This document shows, one piece after another, positions 1 to 7,605 of a stretch of DNA of 64,000 nt. The DNA is taken from the NCBI RefSeq assembly GCF_002251295.1, contig NZ_NPJA01000011.1:39639-103638 (forward strand). The letters are read 5' to 3'. The translations under genes were made by a program, and so were the position numbers. Below the pieces are notes generated by a model that searched no databases, was not told where the DNA came from, and worked only from the letters and a program-made list of their open reading frames with translations. The number at the start of each line of letters is the position of its first letter. Position 1 is the first letter of the stretch. The stretch comes from Prevotella sp. P5-50 (lineage in GTDB: Bacteria; Bacteroidota; Bacteroidia; Bacteroidales; Bacteroidaceae).

Positions 1-57
1 ACCATCAGCATATGCAACTACTGTGGGCGCGCCTTTAATTCGTTTTTTCTGTGGAAA

Positions 58-312
58 TTATTTCTTTGCAGCCTTACCGTAGCGGCTCATGAACTTATCT
101 ACGCGTCCTGCAGTATCCACAAGCTTGCTCTTACCGGTATAGAAGGGGTGAGAGGTGCTCGAGATTTCGATTTTAACCACTGGGTAAGTTTCGCCTTCGA
201 ATTCTACTGTGTCGTTAGTCTTTGCGGTAGAACGCGAAAGGAACATATCGCCGTTGGACATGTCCTTGAACACGACGGGGCGATAGTTTTCTGGATGAAG
301 ACCTTTTTTCAT
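58..312 (-). CDS. rpmE2: 50S ribosomal protein L31 type B
   Basis: This 84-residue protein matches the type B form of ribosomal protein L31, a component of the large ribosomal subunit. The N-terminus [15 protein letters not shown] and the stretch [24 protein letters not shown] are characteristic of L31. It has no CxxC zinc pair, as expected for the zinc-independent type B. The length is typical. A -7 box TACCTTTG lies on the minus strand at 365-372, about 53 bases before the ATG, so the gene appears to have its own promoter and a short leader. Family assignment is firm; the paralogue designation follows from the missing cysteines. Confidence 0.95.
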   Translation of the reverse strand: MKKGLHPENYRPVVFKDMSNGDMFLSRSTAKTNDTVEFEGETYPVVKIEISSTSHPFYTGKSKLVDTAGRVDKFMSRYGKAAKK

Positions 313-364
313 TTTAATTGTTACTTATTTAATGTTGTAAATACAAATTCTCGCTTTGAGGTTG

Positions 365-372
365 CAAAGGTA
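365..372 (-). promoter_or_regulatory. -7 promoter box of rpmE2
   Basis: The minus strand reads TACCTTTG, a match to the Bacteroidetes -7 consensus TAnnTTTG, followed by an AT-rich leader into the L31 start codon. Confidence 0.6.
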
Positions 373-501
373 CAAACTTTTTGCCAATCAACCAAATTTT
401 ATCCATTATTTGTGTTAAAATATACCGAAAGAGAAAAAATCTCTCGCTAATCTCGTTCTTTTTATATAACTTCGCACCATAATTTAAAACTTGCAATCAC
501 A

Positions 502-785
502 ATGAGAAAGTCATGGGTGGCCTTGGTGTTCCTGCTGTTGGCAGGAATTAATATTGTTGGTGCACAAAATAAGAAGACGGCAGTACATGCCATTGGTTTT
601 TACAATCTTGAAAATCTTTTCGACACCTGCCATGATGTCGGACATAATGACTATGAGTATCTGCCTTCGAGCAAAACGCCATGGAATACGGAAAAATATC
701 TCAGAAACTGCGCCACATGTCGCAGGCATTGGCTGATATGGGTACAGATGTAGTACCTCTTCATGTAGGAATATTAGCAGAATGA
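502..785 (+). pseudogene. Endonuclease/exonuclease/phosphatase family remnant
   Basis: The N-terminus has a signal peptide (MRKSWVALVFLLLAGINIVGA) cut in parts: hydrophobic core then AQ. It is followed by GFYNLENLFDT and NDYEYLP, the opening motif of secreted Bacteroidales endonuclease/exonuclease/phosphatase proteins. At about 695 the reading frame breaks. The expected continuation (QKLRHMSQALADMGTDVV) is found in the +2-shifted frame from about 681 to 785 and then ends at TGA 783-785. The remaining two thirds of the enzyme, including its catalytic residues, is missing. The decayed end overlaps the start codon of the downstream phosphatase. It is a truncated and frameshifted gene rather than a short functional one. 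Confidence 0.8.
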
Positions 786-1378
786 CTACCATCTATCTCA
801 TCCGTCACGGCGAGACCGTTGATAATGCCCGGCAGATCATGCAAGGGCAGACCCAAGGTAAACTTAATGATCATGGCATCCAACAGGCAGAAACCGTCAG
901 CAAGCGGTTGGCAGAGGAACCCATCGATGCTGTTGTGGCAAGCGATTTACATCGGGCGGTGGAAACTGCTGAAATCATAGCACGGCCGCATCACTTGCCA
1001 GTTGTTACTACACCTCTGCTTCGTGAGCGCGACTGGGGAGCTTTTACTGGACGTTTCATACCTGATCTAAAAGGATTGGTATGGCCTGATGATGTGGAAA
1101 GTGAGGAAACGATGATGATGCGTGCTGTCGATTTCTTAGAATATATAACAGCCACCTATCCCGATCAACGGGTGGTGGCTGTGGGTCATGGCATTATCAA
1201 TAAAGCTATCCTTGCTGTCTATGCCCATTGTCCGATGCGCGAAGTGCAACGGGTGATGAATGCTGAAGTGCGTATGTTATCGACGTCCGCCGTAACTGTG
1301 GCCTCCGCCCGTGCTGCGGCCTCCGCCGTTATTGCTACTGCTGTTGCCGACAGAGCGGGTGGCGCCGCTGCCGAATGA
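782..1378 (+). CDS. Histidine phosphatase family protein (phosphoglycerate mutase-like)
   Basis: The protein opens with IYLIRHGETVDN, the RHG phosphohistidine motif. It later has VASDLHRAVETAEII and VAVGHGIINKAIL, the second catalytic histidine. This is a complete core of the branch-1 histidine phosphatases, which remove phosphate from small metabolites or sugar phosphates; the substrate cannot be read from sequence. The core ends near residue 170 (NAEVRML). The last 30 or so residues, rich in Ala, Ser and Val, are the antisense reading of the Gly/Ser-rich end of the convergent gene (overlap 1277-1378). The natural stop may therefore have been lost, giving a run-on tail. The ATG sits inside the remnant gene upstream. 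Confidence 0.85.
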   Translation: MTTIYLIRHGETVDNARQIMQGQTQGKLNDHGIQQAETVSKRLAEEPIDAVVASDLHRAVETAEIIARPHHLPVVTTPLLRERDWGAFTGRFIPDLKGLVWPDDVESEETMMMRAVDFLEYITATYPDQRVVAVGHGIINKAILAVYAHCPMREVQRVMNAEVRMLSTSAVTVASARAAASAVIATAVADRAGGAAAE

Positions 1379-2254
1379 ACGGTTTCCGCTACCAAAAGAA
1401 TGGTTGCTACTGGTGGTAGGACGGCTGTTGTTGCTACCGCCTAATGTGCTTTTTCTGTCATTTTCACGACTGCGGTATCCTCCCAACGATTGTCCGTTTC
1501 TGTTGTTGTCGCGATTGCTGTTCCAACCACGGTCGTTGTTTCTGTTGTTGTCGCGATTGCTGTTCCAACCACGGTCGTTGTTTCTGTTGTTGTCGCGATT
1601 GCTGTTCCAATTACGGTCGTTGTCGTTTCTCCTGTCAATATAGCGATGGTGTGAGTTATTCTGTCGCCAGTCGCGGTTTACTGTGGTACGTGTAGAACTA
1701 TTGCGCATGCTATGGTGATTATTACGGAAGTCACCTCGATCCCAACCATCCTTCATACCGAAGTGGTTGCGATGATGTTTGGGTGCATAGACATGGCGGC
1801 GTGGCTGATACCAACTGCGGTTTCCGTTCATTCGCCAAGAGTGCCCGCCTCGATAGGAAGCGTAGAATACTGGACGCCCGAAATAGAAGAAGTCGCGACG
1901 TGGATAGCGGGCATAAATGCCGAAGTGCCAATATCCTCCATGCCAGTAGAGTGGACGATAGAAATATGAAGCAGTTCGGTAGGCGGTCAGTTGCCAGTCG
2001 AACAGAACGAAAGCCAAGTCGCTATTGCGGCGCTCCCATCCCAGCGCATAAACATCATCGTAACTTGTAACGCCCATCAGATAGTCAAGGTTGATTTCAT
2101 AGACGGCCTCATACTGGTCTTCTGTGAGATTGAGTTCGTAAGCCATTTTGTCGGTCAGGAACAAAGCCTCGTTACGGGCTTGCTCATAACTCATAGCGTT
2201 GCCTGTAGCTGCGAATGTCAGCAGACTCATCAGGGCTATCATCATCTTCTTCAT
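1277..2254 (-). CDS. Secreted low-complexity Asn/Arg-rich repeat protein
   Basis: This 325-residue protein has a clear signal peptide (lysines, MIALMSLLTFAATGNA). Residues 22-75 form an ordered helical segment with LTDKMAYELNLTEDQYEAVYEINLDYL, a pattern seen in Bacteroidetes periplasmic proteins with DUF3300-like or Spy-like openings. Next comes an aromatic Tyr/Trp/Arg-rich middle (SYFYRPLYWHGGYWHFG). The tail contains three 14-residue repeats (WNSNRDNNRNNDRG) and a Gly/Ser-rich end. It is predicted to be exported and largely disordered. I do not recognise a defined function; a nucleic-acid or polysaccharide-binding role would be a guess. The 3' end overlaps the convergent phosphatase gene by about 100 bases. 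Confidence 0.75.
   Translation of the reverse strand: MKKMMIALMSLLTFAATGNAMSYEQARNEALFLTDKMAYELNLTEDQYEAVYEINLDYLMGVTSYDDVYALGWERRNSDLAFVLFDWQLTAYRTASYFYRPLYWHGGYWHFGIYARYPRRDFFYFGRPVFYASYRGGHSWRMNGNRSWYQPRRHVYAPKHHRNHFGMKDGWDRGDFRNNHHSMRNSSTRTTVNRDWRQNNSHHRYIDRRNDNDRNWNSNRDNNRNNDRGWNSNRDNNRNNDRGWNSNRDNNRNGQSLGGYRSRENDRKSTLGGSNNSRPTTSSNHSFGSGNRSFGSGATRSVGNSSSNNGGGRSTGGGHSYGGRR
1501..1626 (-). repeat. Three in-frame 42-bp tandem repeats
   Basis: Three copies with a 42-bp period lie at 1501-1542, 1543-1584 and 1585-1626. The first two are identical and the third is slightly degenerate. They encode the 14-residue Asn/Arg repeats of the secreted protein. The period is a multiple of three, so copy-number change would keep the frame. 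Confidence 0.9.
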
Positions 2255-2771
2255 ACCTTTATCTCCTATATTTTAATTGTTATTACTCTTTGGTTTTCAC
2301 CAGACCTTTTGCAAGGGTTTTATCTTGTTCTCGATGCAAAGGAAAACATTTTCCCGATGTTTCGCAAAGGTTTTTCCCTAAACCATCGGGGAAAATCCCT
2401 ACTAAAGATTATACAACCAAACTAATAGATAATGCAAAATTTTCATTTGACCCAAGAAGTGAAGATGCAGTATATACAATGGGGAATATACCTCCATCTG
2501 CAATAAGTATCGCAAAATGAGCAACCTACAATAGTTGTTCGTTTTTTTTCGTGATTATTTGTGCCAACATATATATCATTGCAAAAAAATATTTCTTGCG
2601 AAGCAACTTCTTCAAAAAGATTTCCTCCAAAGATTTACCTGTGGTTTGTTTTGTCGTGACTCAGCATAGTGAAAGCGCGCTCTCACTCTGTCTTCGCTAC
2701 TCCAAAACATCTTGCCATAGGCAACCCCAAAACATCCGTCTAAATTCCGTCTAAATTGGCATACGCCTTTG

Positions 2772-2829
2772 TTTTCTCGCCATGGCATAATTAAAGCGAG
2801 CTTTATTCTGCTCATGGCTTAACGAAAAC
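2772..2829. repeat. Interspersed palindromic element, copy 1
   Basis: The core reads ATTAAAGCGAGCTTTATTCTG between TTCTCGCCATGGC and CATGGCTTAACGAAAA. Two more copies lie at 43654-43716 and 43734-43793. The core is a near-perfect inverted repeat (GCAGAATTAAAGC / GCTTTATTCTGC in the better copies), so it could fold as a hairpin. Three copies in non-coding DNA more than 40 kb apart indicate a dispersed repeat family. Confidence 0.75.
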
Positions 2830-3149
2830 AATCCGATGATTGATTTCTGTGTGACATTTCACCACTGCCTAGGAAGCACCAATGCCAAAAAAATCCGTGT
2901 CATCCGTGCTATCCGTGTGCGCGTTTAACAATTTTAAGTAAATTTATATATACTATAGTTAAATATAATTAAATTCCTATACGTGACGTGCCAAAACTCT
3001 TGCATTCCGTGGGTGCCATGTTGTATATTTGTATTTCAAGCCGAGGATGATTTCCTAAACAAGAAAGAAACCTTCAAATCAAAAGTTAAACAAATAATTT
3101 ACAACTAAAAAGCCACTTATGTTTACAAAACAAGTAATTCAACACACCA

Positions 3150-3345
3150 TCCGGTCCCGACAGAGAGACCACGGTTTCCCGATCGCTTCTCGTTCGGTTC
3201 CCGTTAACTTCTCGTTAGGTCCTCGTTCGTCTCTCGTTCGTCTCTCGTTGGTTATTCGTTAGTCTATCGAAGACCTATCGAGGACCGAACGAGGAACAAG
3301 CAAAAAACGAACGAAAGAGCAACGAACGTCGATCGAGATGCCGAC
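3150..3345. repeat. Degenerate CTCGTTCG / CGAACGAG word array
   Basis: From about 3180 to 3265 the words TCTCGTT, GTTCGTC and CTCGTTCG recur roughly every 10-11 bases. From about 3280 to 3345 their reverse complements (CGAACGAGGA, AACGAACG) recur. The two halves form a large imperfect inverted repeat. No coding reading is credible. Confidence 0.7.
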
Positions 3346-3989
3346 GAGAAACTATCGGCAACTCGACGATTTGCCTCCGTCATGGCTGGCAGAATACCCT
3401 TCTGCAACCACAAACTAGCATACTGCCATTCACCATGCTCCTGCCGAGGCAGATAGCAGCACTTTCGGCCCCACCCAGGCATTCTCACGGCGAATCAAGC
3501 CTTTTCCACCCATTCTGCACATTCCACCCTCCCACATCAAAAGTCCCTCACAGGCTCTAAAAACACCTCACTACCATACTGCCCAACAACCGCCAAAGAC
3601 ACACTCTACTCGTCCTAAACATCCACTTACAAGCACCTAAACACAACCCTTCACGGCCTCAATAGTAGGCCTAACACCACGTTTTGGTAAAGCCAGAGAG
3701 CAGAGTTAAGTGCACTTGAGCTCTGATTTGGCAAGAAAAGGCGCCATAAAATGAAACCATCACCCAAAACCACCCAAAAGCCCCCATCCCCATCATTTTA
3801 GCAAATATAAGAATAATATGTTTACATCGACATCGTATTACGCGTCCTACAACTTTACATTATGACAAGTAGTCATAGGAATTACTGATTCCACTGATTT
3901 CCATTTCTTGATGATAGCGTTAGTATTTCCCTGATTGTTTGGATCACACGGATGACAAAGATTAATTGCTAATTCAGCCGCATGTATAA

Positions 3990-4160
3990 GGTTATTTTTC
4001 TCTGTGGAAGGAATTCAAGAACATCGCCACCCCGACATCTCTGAAATCTGCTATAGTAGATACAAAAGACAGTGAGCGCATCTATGACCTTAGAGGTGTA
4101 GAGCAGAATAGAGAGAAAGGGCTTGTCATTAAGAATGGAATTAAAATAATTAATAATTAA
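3990..4160 (+). pseudogene. C-terminal remnant of a BspA-like surface protein
   Basis: From just after a TAA near 3987 the frame reads LWKEFKNIATPTSL, then ERIYDLRGVEQ and KGLVIKNGIKI, ending at TAA 4158-4160. The first motif is the usual end of BspA-type leucine-rich repeats (WKEFKNI). The second is the C-terminal sorting-type tail of Prevotella surface proteins (YDLRG then KG-I-I-NGKK). There is no start codon and the repeats themselves are gone. This is the surviving 3' end of a deleted gene. Confidence 0.75.
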
Positions 4161-4246
4161 AGCGAAAGTTCAGTGAATTATTCAAAATATCGCTGCAAAG
4201 TTACAAAACATCGGGCAAACCACCTAATCAATAAAGAAAACCATCG

Positions 4247-4297
4247 GTCAATAAAGTTAAAAGTGCTGCGAAAAAGTCACTTTTATCTTTATTGACC
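4247..4297. repeat. Inverted repeat GGTCAATAAAG / CTTTATTGACC
   Basis: An 11-bp arm at 4247-4257 pairs with 4287-4297, and an inner AAAAGT/ACTTTT pair extends the stem. The same words recur at 4308-4320 and in the larger inverted repeat downstream of the next gene. Confidence 0.7.
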
Positions 4298-4340
4298 AAA
4301 ATTTTTGCTTTATTGACCTACGACTTCCAATGTTTTTTCG

Positions 4341-4348
4341 TAACTTTA
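4341..4348 (+). promoter_or_regulatory. -7 box of the first lipoprotein gene
   Basis: TAACTTTA is one mismatch from TAnnTTTG, 36 bases before the ATG at 4384. The surrounding block (from about 4307) is duplicated downstream of the gene at 5406-5457, where the box is a perfect TAACTTTG. Confidence 0.5.
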
Positions 4349-4383
4349 CAGCCGAAATATTGAATTAATTAATAATTTTGAGT

Positions 4384-5388
4384 ATGAAGAAGACTATTTT
4401 TTCAGTTATTATGCTTGCGATAGTAGGCGTATGCACCATTACGACATTGTCGGCATGTTCTGACGATGATGACAACAAGAAAGATAATGGTGACGGTATT
4501 ACAATTAACGGTGTTGACCAGGTTGAGTATTTCCGTCAGTTTCTTGGTGCGTTTACCAAGAATGACATCCTTGGCAGCCCATTCAGAATGAAAGCCATTG
4601 ACAAGCTTACCCCCACGGTGTATAGCTATTTTGTGGAAGACGAGAAGGAAGCTGAGACATTGTTCCTCACTTGGATTCCACAAGAGGCTCGCAAGGCTGT
4701 TGTCCGCAACGGTAACACCATTGTCTATACTCCGCGCGATGCCCAAGGTGCAAAGCAAGGCACTATCACATTCCGTGCAGCCTTGCCATCTGAGACTGCT
4801 ACGTTTGCCGTAGTGGAGTTCAAGGACGTAAGCAAGATTAAGGGCATAGACAAAATAAAGTTCCAGCCCGAGTCGGCAAACCCAGACAATATTGGGGTGT
4901 TCGATGGCGTGCCGCACCACTTAACCCTTGAAGAAGTTAAATCTGGTAATTGGTTTTGGGGTAAAGTACAGAAAGGTGACTTTTTTGATTATCCTTATGG
5001 AACAAGACTATATTATAGCGCTGCCCTTCCAAAGTTAATTACAGGAAAGGAACTTATTGAGAAAATGGGTGATAAAACCTTCTATACGAACTATGCTTTC
5101 GAGAGTTTCTGTATCATGACGAGTCTCAGTACAAAATTTAATGATCATGTATGTGATAATTTCAACCCGGGTGACCATAAGATTATTATCGAAGCTGGCA
5201 AGTACTTTGGGGGAGACGAAATCATGATTCAAACAGCCGAAATCTACATTAATAAAACTTATAAAGATATAATGATTTCTGAATGTGATCCTCCTGTAGA
5301 TGAAGCTTTTGAATCTCTTGATGAGTCAGAACAGTATTGGGTGTGCCAAGGCTATATAGTAGATTATAAAAGTGGAATGAGTTATTAG
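4384..5388 (+). CDS. Surface lipoprotein, paralogue of the gene at 8777-9754
   Basis: The ATG at 4384 is preferred over the TTG at 4378 because it gives a standard lipoprotein signal (MKKTIFSVIMLAIVGV, then LSACSDDDD). The lipobox Cys is followed by Ser and four Asp, which matches the Bacteroidetes lipoprotein export signal, so the protein is probably on the cell surface. Residues 40-165 are strongly similar to the lipoprotein at 8777-9754; shared strings include LTPTVYS, NTIVY or STIVY, PRDAQGA and GTITFRAALP. The C-terminal halves are unrelated in sequence. I do not recognise a named family. The two genes sit at either end of the binding-protein/legumain operon and point toward each other. 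Confidence 0.8.
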   Translation: MKKTIFSVIMLAIVGVCTITTLSACSDDDDNKKDNGDGITINGVDQVEYFRQFLGAFTKNDILGSPFRMKAIDKLTPTVYSYFVEDEKEAETLFLTWIPQEARKAVVRNGNTIVYTPRDAQGAKQGTITFRAALPSETATFAVVEFKDVSKIKGIDKIKFQPESANPDNIGVFDGVPHHLTLEEVKSGNWFWGKVQKGDFFDYPYGTRLYYSAALPKLITGKELIEKMGDKTFYTNYAFESFCIMTSLSTKFNDHVCDNFNPGDHKIIIEAGKYFGGDEIMIQTAEIYINKTYKDIMISECDPPVDEAFESLDESEQYWVCQGYIVDYKSGMSY

Positions 5389-5405
5389 TACTATCGGAAG
5401 TGATG

Positions 5406-5483
5406 CTTTATTGACCAACGACTTTCAATGTTTTTTCGTAACTTTGCCGCCGAAATACCATTGAAAGTCGTTGGTCAATAAAG
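5406..5483. repeat. Perfect 25-bp inverted repeat with a promoter box in its loop
   Basis: The arm 5406-5430 is the exact reverse complement of 5459-5483. The 28-base loop contains CGTAACTTTG, a -7 box. The left arm and loop repeat the region in front of the lipoprotein gene at 4307-4350. No gene starts just downstream on the plus strand. It could act as a strong hairpin for the convergent transcripts from both sides. Confidence 0.85.
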
Positions 5484-5508
5484 TTAAAAGTGACCTAATC
5501 CCTAATTC

Positions 5509-7605
5509 CTACTTCCCCAAGAATTCCCTCATTGTGTTCTGATAGAGGTTTCCGTAGTTGTCGGCATTGTATATCGTGACGTGCGAACCGAGAGTTCCTG
5601 TGAACGCCACGTTGTAGAGGTCGCGGAGAGATGTCGCAGGGTCGGAATACAGACGGGAGATGATGGACGATGTGAAGCGGTTGGTAAGATAGACATTATA
5701 GGGGGCATACCACAGGTCGGCCTTCGACGACTCGTTGGCATTGGCTGCCGTCATCACGAGCAGTCCGGGAATGCCCTCGCACTCCTTTGCCACTCCGCCT
5801 GAAAAGCATGCCTCAACTATCCACATCATCTTGCGGAACCGCTGCTCGTCGCTCATCTTCTGTAGTATGCGCGCCATCTGCTTACCCGACACTAGGTCGA
5901 TGTCGCCAAGGGCAAGTCCTGCCGGCATGCCGTGACTACTCCAGAAGAAGAGCACGTTGTCGCCTGCGCCACTGTCGAGCACTTCGGGATGGGCAACGTC
6001 GGGCTTGCCCGAGAAGATGACGGCAAGGTCGTTGTAGGTGATGTCCTCAAGGCGGTAGTCAACGACAACGTTCTTATACAGGTTGTCTCCATCCACCGAG
6101 CGGCGCACCACTCCCTTCTCGGGATTGTTGGCGTTCTGCGCGAGGTCGTCAGCCATGATGAGTATGATGTCGTCGTCGCTATAGCCCGAATTGCGGAGCA
6201 TCTGGTAGTATTCGAGCGCATCGGCCTGGAAACGGTAGTTCTCCCAACCGCCCGAACCGGCAATGATGACCGCCTTGTTGCCCGTGAGGGCAGGATAGCC
6301 AATGTCGGACATGTGCTCGTCGAACTGCTGCTGGTAGGTCTTGTTCCATTCCCAGCTGACTATGGGAGACGAGGAGTGCTCGCCCTCGGAACGCTTCATA
6401 TAGTTGAGCGAGAGGAACTGTCCCTCATACACCATCCAGAAGTCGTAGGTGGAATGGGTGATGAGCGTGTAGTTCTTGGGATCGAAATCGAGCTTGCCCA
6501 CGGCACCGCTCACCTCGGGTACACCGCCCTCGGCAATCGTCTCGAAAGCCTGCTTCATGTTGCCCGACATCCATCCGCCCTGACTGTCGGAGTGGTAGTA
6601 GAGCAGGGTGCCGACGGCATAGTTGAGGTTGTCGAGATTATGCACTTCGTCATAACGGCTTGCAAGACAGGTGAGCATGATGGCATCATACAGCTCGGCA
6701 TCGCCATGGATGGGAGCCTCGCCGAAGCGAGATTTATACACCACGCCAAAGCCCGAAGCGGGGTCAGCCACAAGGTTGAGTCCCACAAGTCCCTCGTTCT
6801 TCAGCATGGCGGGTTCGTAGGCACGGTCGGTGAAGAAAGGTACAGAGAAATGGGAGAAGTTGTCCATCTTGGTACATTCGTACATGATGGAAGCCTCCTC
6901 GGCATTGTTTGGCACGCATAATGTCAAGGTAGGATTATTGGCGCACGCCTTGAGATAGGCATCGGGGATTTCCGACTTGTCCTTATATGTGGCAAGGCCC
7001 ACGGGATTAAGTCCCATCTCGGCTGCCTGGAAGGCAAACCAATCCACGAAGGTCTGTCCGTAGTCGTTGTCGCAGGCAAGCAGGGCTACATCAAATTGAA
7101 CCCCTCCATCAGCCATGAGCGAGAGCAGTATCTCGCACTGCGTGATGTCACTCTCGGAGAGTCCCCAGTAGTTGCCGTGTTGACCGAAGATGCGCGCTAA
7201 CTCCTGCGAGGTGTTGAAGGTGAACATGGTCTTGTCGGTCTTGGCGCACTCGTAGGCGAGCGTCTTGGTGTGCTGGTCGTCATAGCAACCCACCACGGCT
7301 GCTATATCCTGGCGCGAAGCGAGTTCCACGGCCAAGGAAGCGAGGGCAGTGGTGTCCTCGTCGTAGTATTCGTAGGATGGCACTACCCCACCCCTTGCCA
7401 TTGTGATGTTCTCGCGTGCCATGTCGAGTATGCGCTGCACGCGCTCCTGGCGGTCGCCCTTCTTGAGCACCACGGCTATTTTCACCTCGCGGTTAGAGAT
7501 GACCTCAGGACTGTCGGTGGCGATGTTGTTGTCGTCGGAGCAGGAGGAGAGGAGGAGGAAGATTATTATTAATTGGGAGTTAAAGAAGTTACTTGCTCTT
7601 TTCAT
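5509..7605 (-). CDS. Lipoprotein: periplasmic-binding-protein fold fused to a legumain-like (C13) cysteine peptidase
   Basis: This is a 698-residue lipoprotein (LLLSSCSDD, Cys22). Residues about 40-400 look like a type 1 periplasmic binding protein of the amino-acid receptor kind (VKIAVVLKKGDR, AAVVGCYDD, NTSQELARIFG). Residues about 443-690 match the C13 legumain family: AVIIAGSGGWENYRFQAD, then DDIILIMADDLAQN and NPEKGV. The catalytic histidine is in FFWSSHGMPAG (His558) and the catalytic cysteine in IVEACFSGG (Cys600). TAANANESS follows, as in legumain TAANPHESS. Legumains cleave after Asn or Asp. The start overlaps the end of the upstream binding-protein gene by 17 bases, so the two are translated together. 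A ligand-gated peptidase at the envelope is my inference. Confidence 0.85.
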   Translation of the reverse strand: MKRASNFFNSQLIIIFLLLSSCSDDNNIATDSPEVISNREVKIAVVLKKGDRQERVQRILDMARENITMARGGVVPSYEYYDEDTTALASLAVELASRQDIAAVVGCYDDQHTKTLAYECAKTDKTMFTFNTSQELARIFGQHGNYWGLSESDITQCEILLSLMADGGVQFDVALLACDNDYGQTFVDWFAFQAAEMGLNPVGLATYKDKSEIPDAYLKACANNPTLTLCVPNNAEEASIMYECTKMDNFSHFSVPFFTDRAYEPAMLKNEGLVGLNLVADPASGFGVVYKSRFGEAPIHGDAELYDAIMLTCLASRYDEVHNLDNLNYAVGTLLYYHSDSQGGWMSGNMKQAFETIAEGGVPEVSGAVGKLDFDPKNYTLITHSTYDFWMVYEGQFLSLNYMKRSEGEHSSSPIVSWEWNKTYQQQFDEHMSDIGYPALTGNKAVIIAGSGGWENYRFQADALEYYQMLRNSGYSDDDIILIMADDLAQNANNPEKGVVRRSVDGDNLYKNVVVDYRLEDITYNDLAVIFSGKPDVAHPEVLDSGAGDNVLFFWSSHGMPAGLALGDIDLVSGKQMARILQKMSDEQRFRKMMWIVEACFSGGVAKECEGIPGLLVMTAANANESSKADLWYAPYNVYLTNRFTSSIISRLYSDPATSLRDLYNVAFTGTLGSHVTIYNADNYGNLYQNTMREFLGK

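Larger units (their letters stand above)
2255..3989. other. Gene-poor stretch with repeats
   Basis: I find no convincing gene here. The short open frames lack family matches, signal peptides or good start contexts. What is visible: an interspersed palindrome (2772-2829), a short run of TCCGTG-type repeats near 2896-2920, an array of CTCGTT/AACGAG words (3150-3345) and C-rich low-complexity DNA (3500-3790). This is the longest region without an intact gene in the window. Confidence 0.6.

Noticed and set aside
1501..1626. CRISPR-like array of 42-bp units
   Set aside because: The repeats have no spacers and encode in-frame Asn/Arg peptide repeats of the secreted protein.
5406..5483. Invertible promoter (Mpi/Tsr type)
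   Set aside because: As a firm claim it fails: no recombinase gene is visible, the loop is only 28 bases and no gene starts close downstream; kept only as a hypothesis to test.
5932..6921. 329-residue plus-strand frame opposite the legumain fusion
   Set aside because: Val/His-rich shadow frame; the minus-strand product has catalytic motifs and a lipobox.
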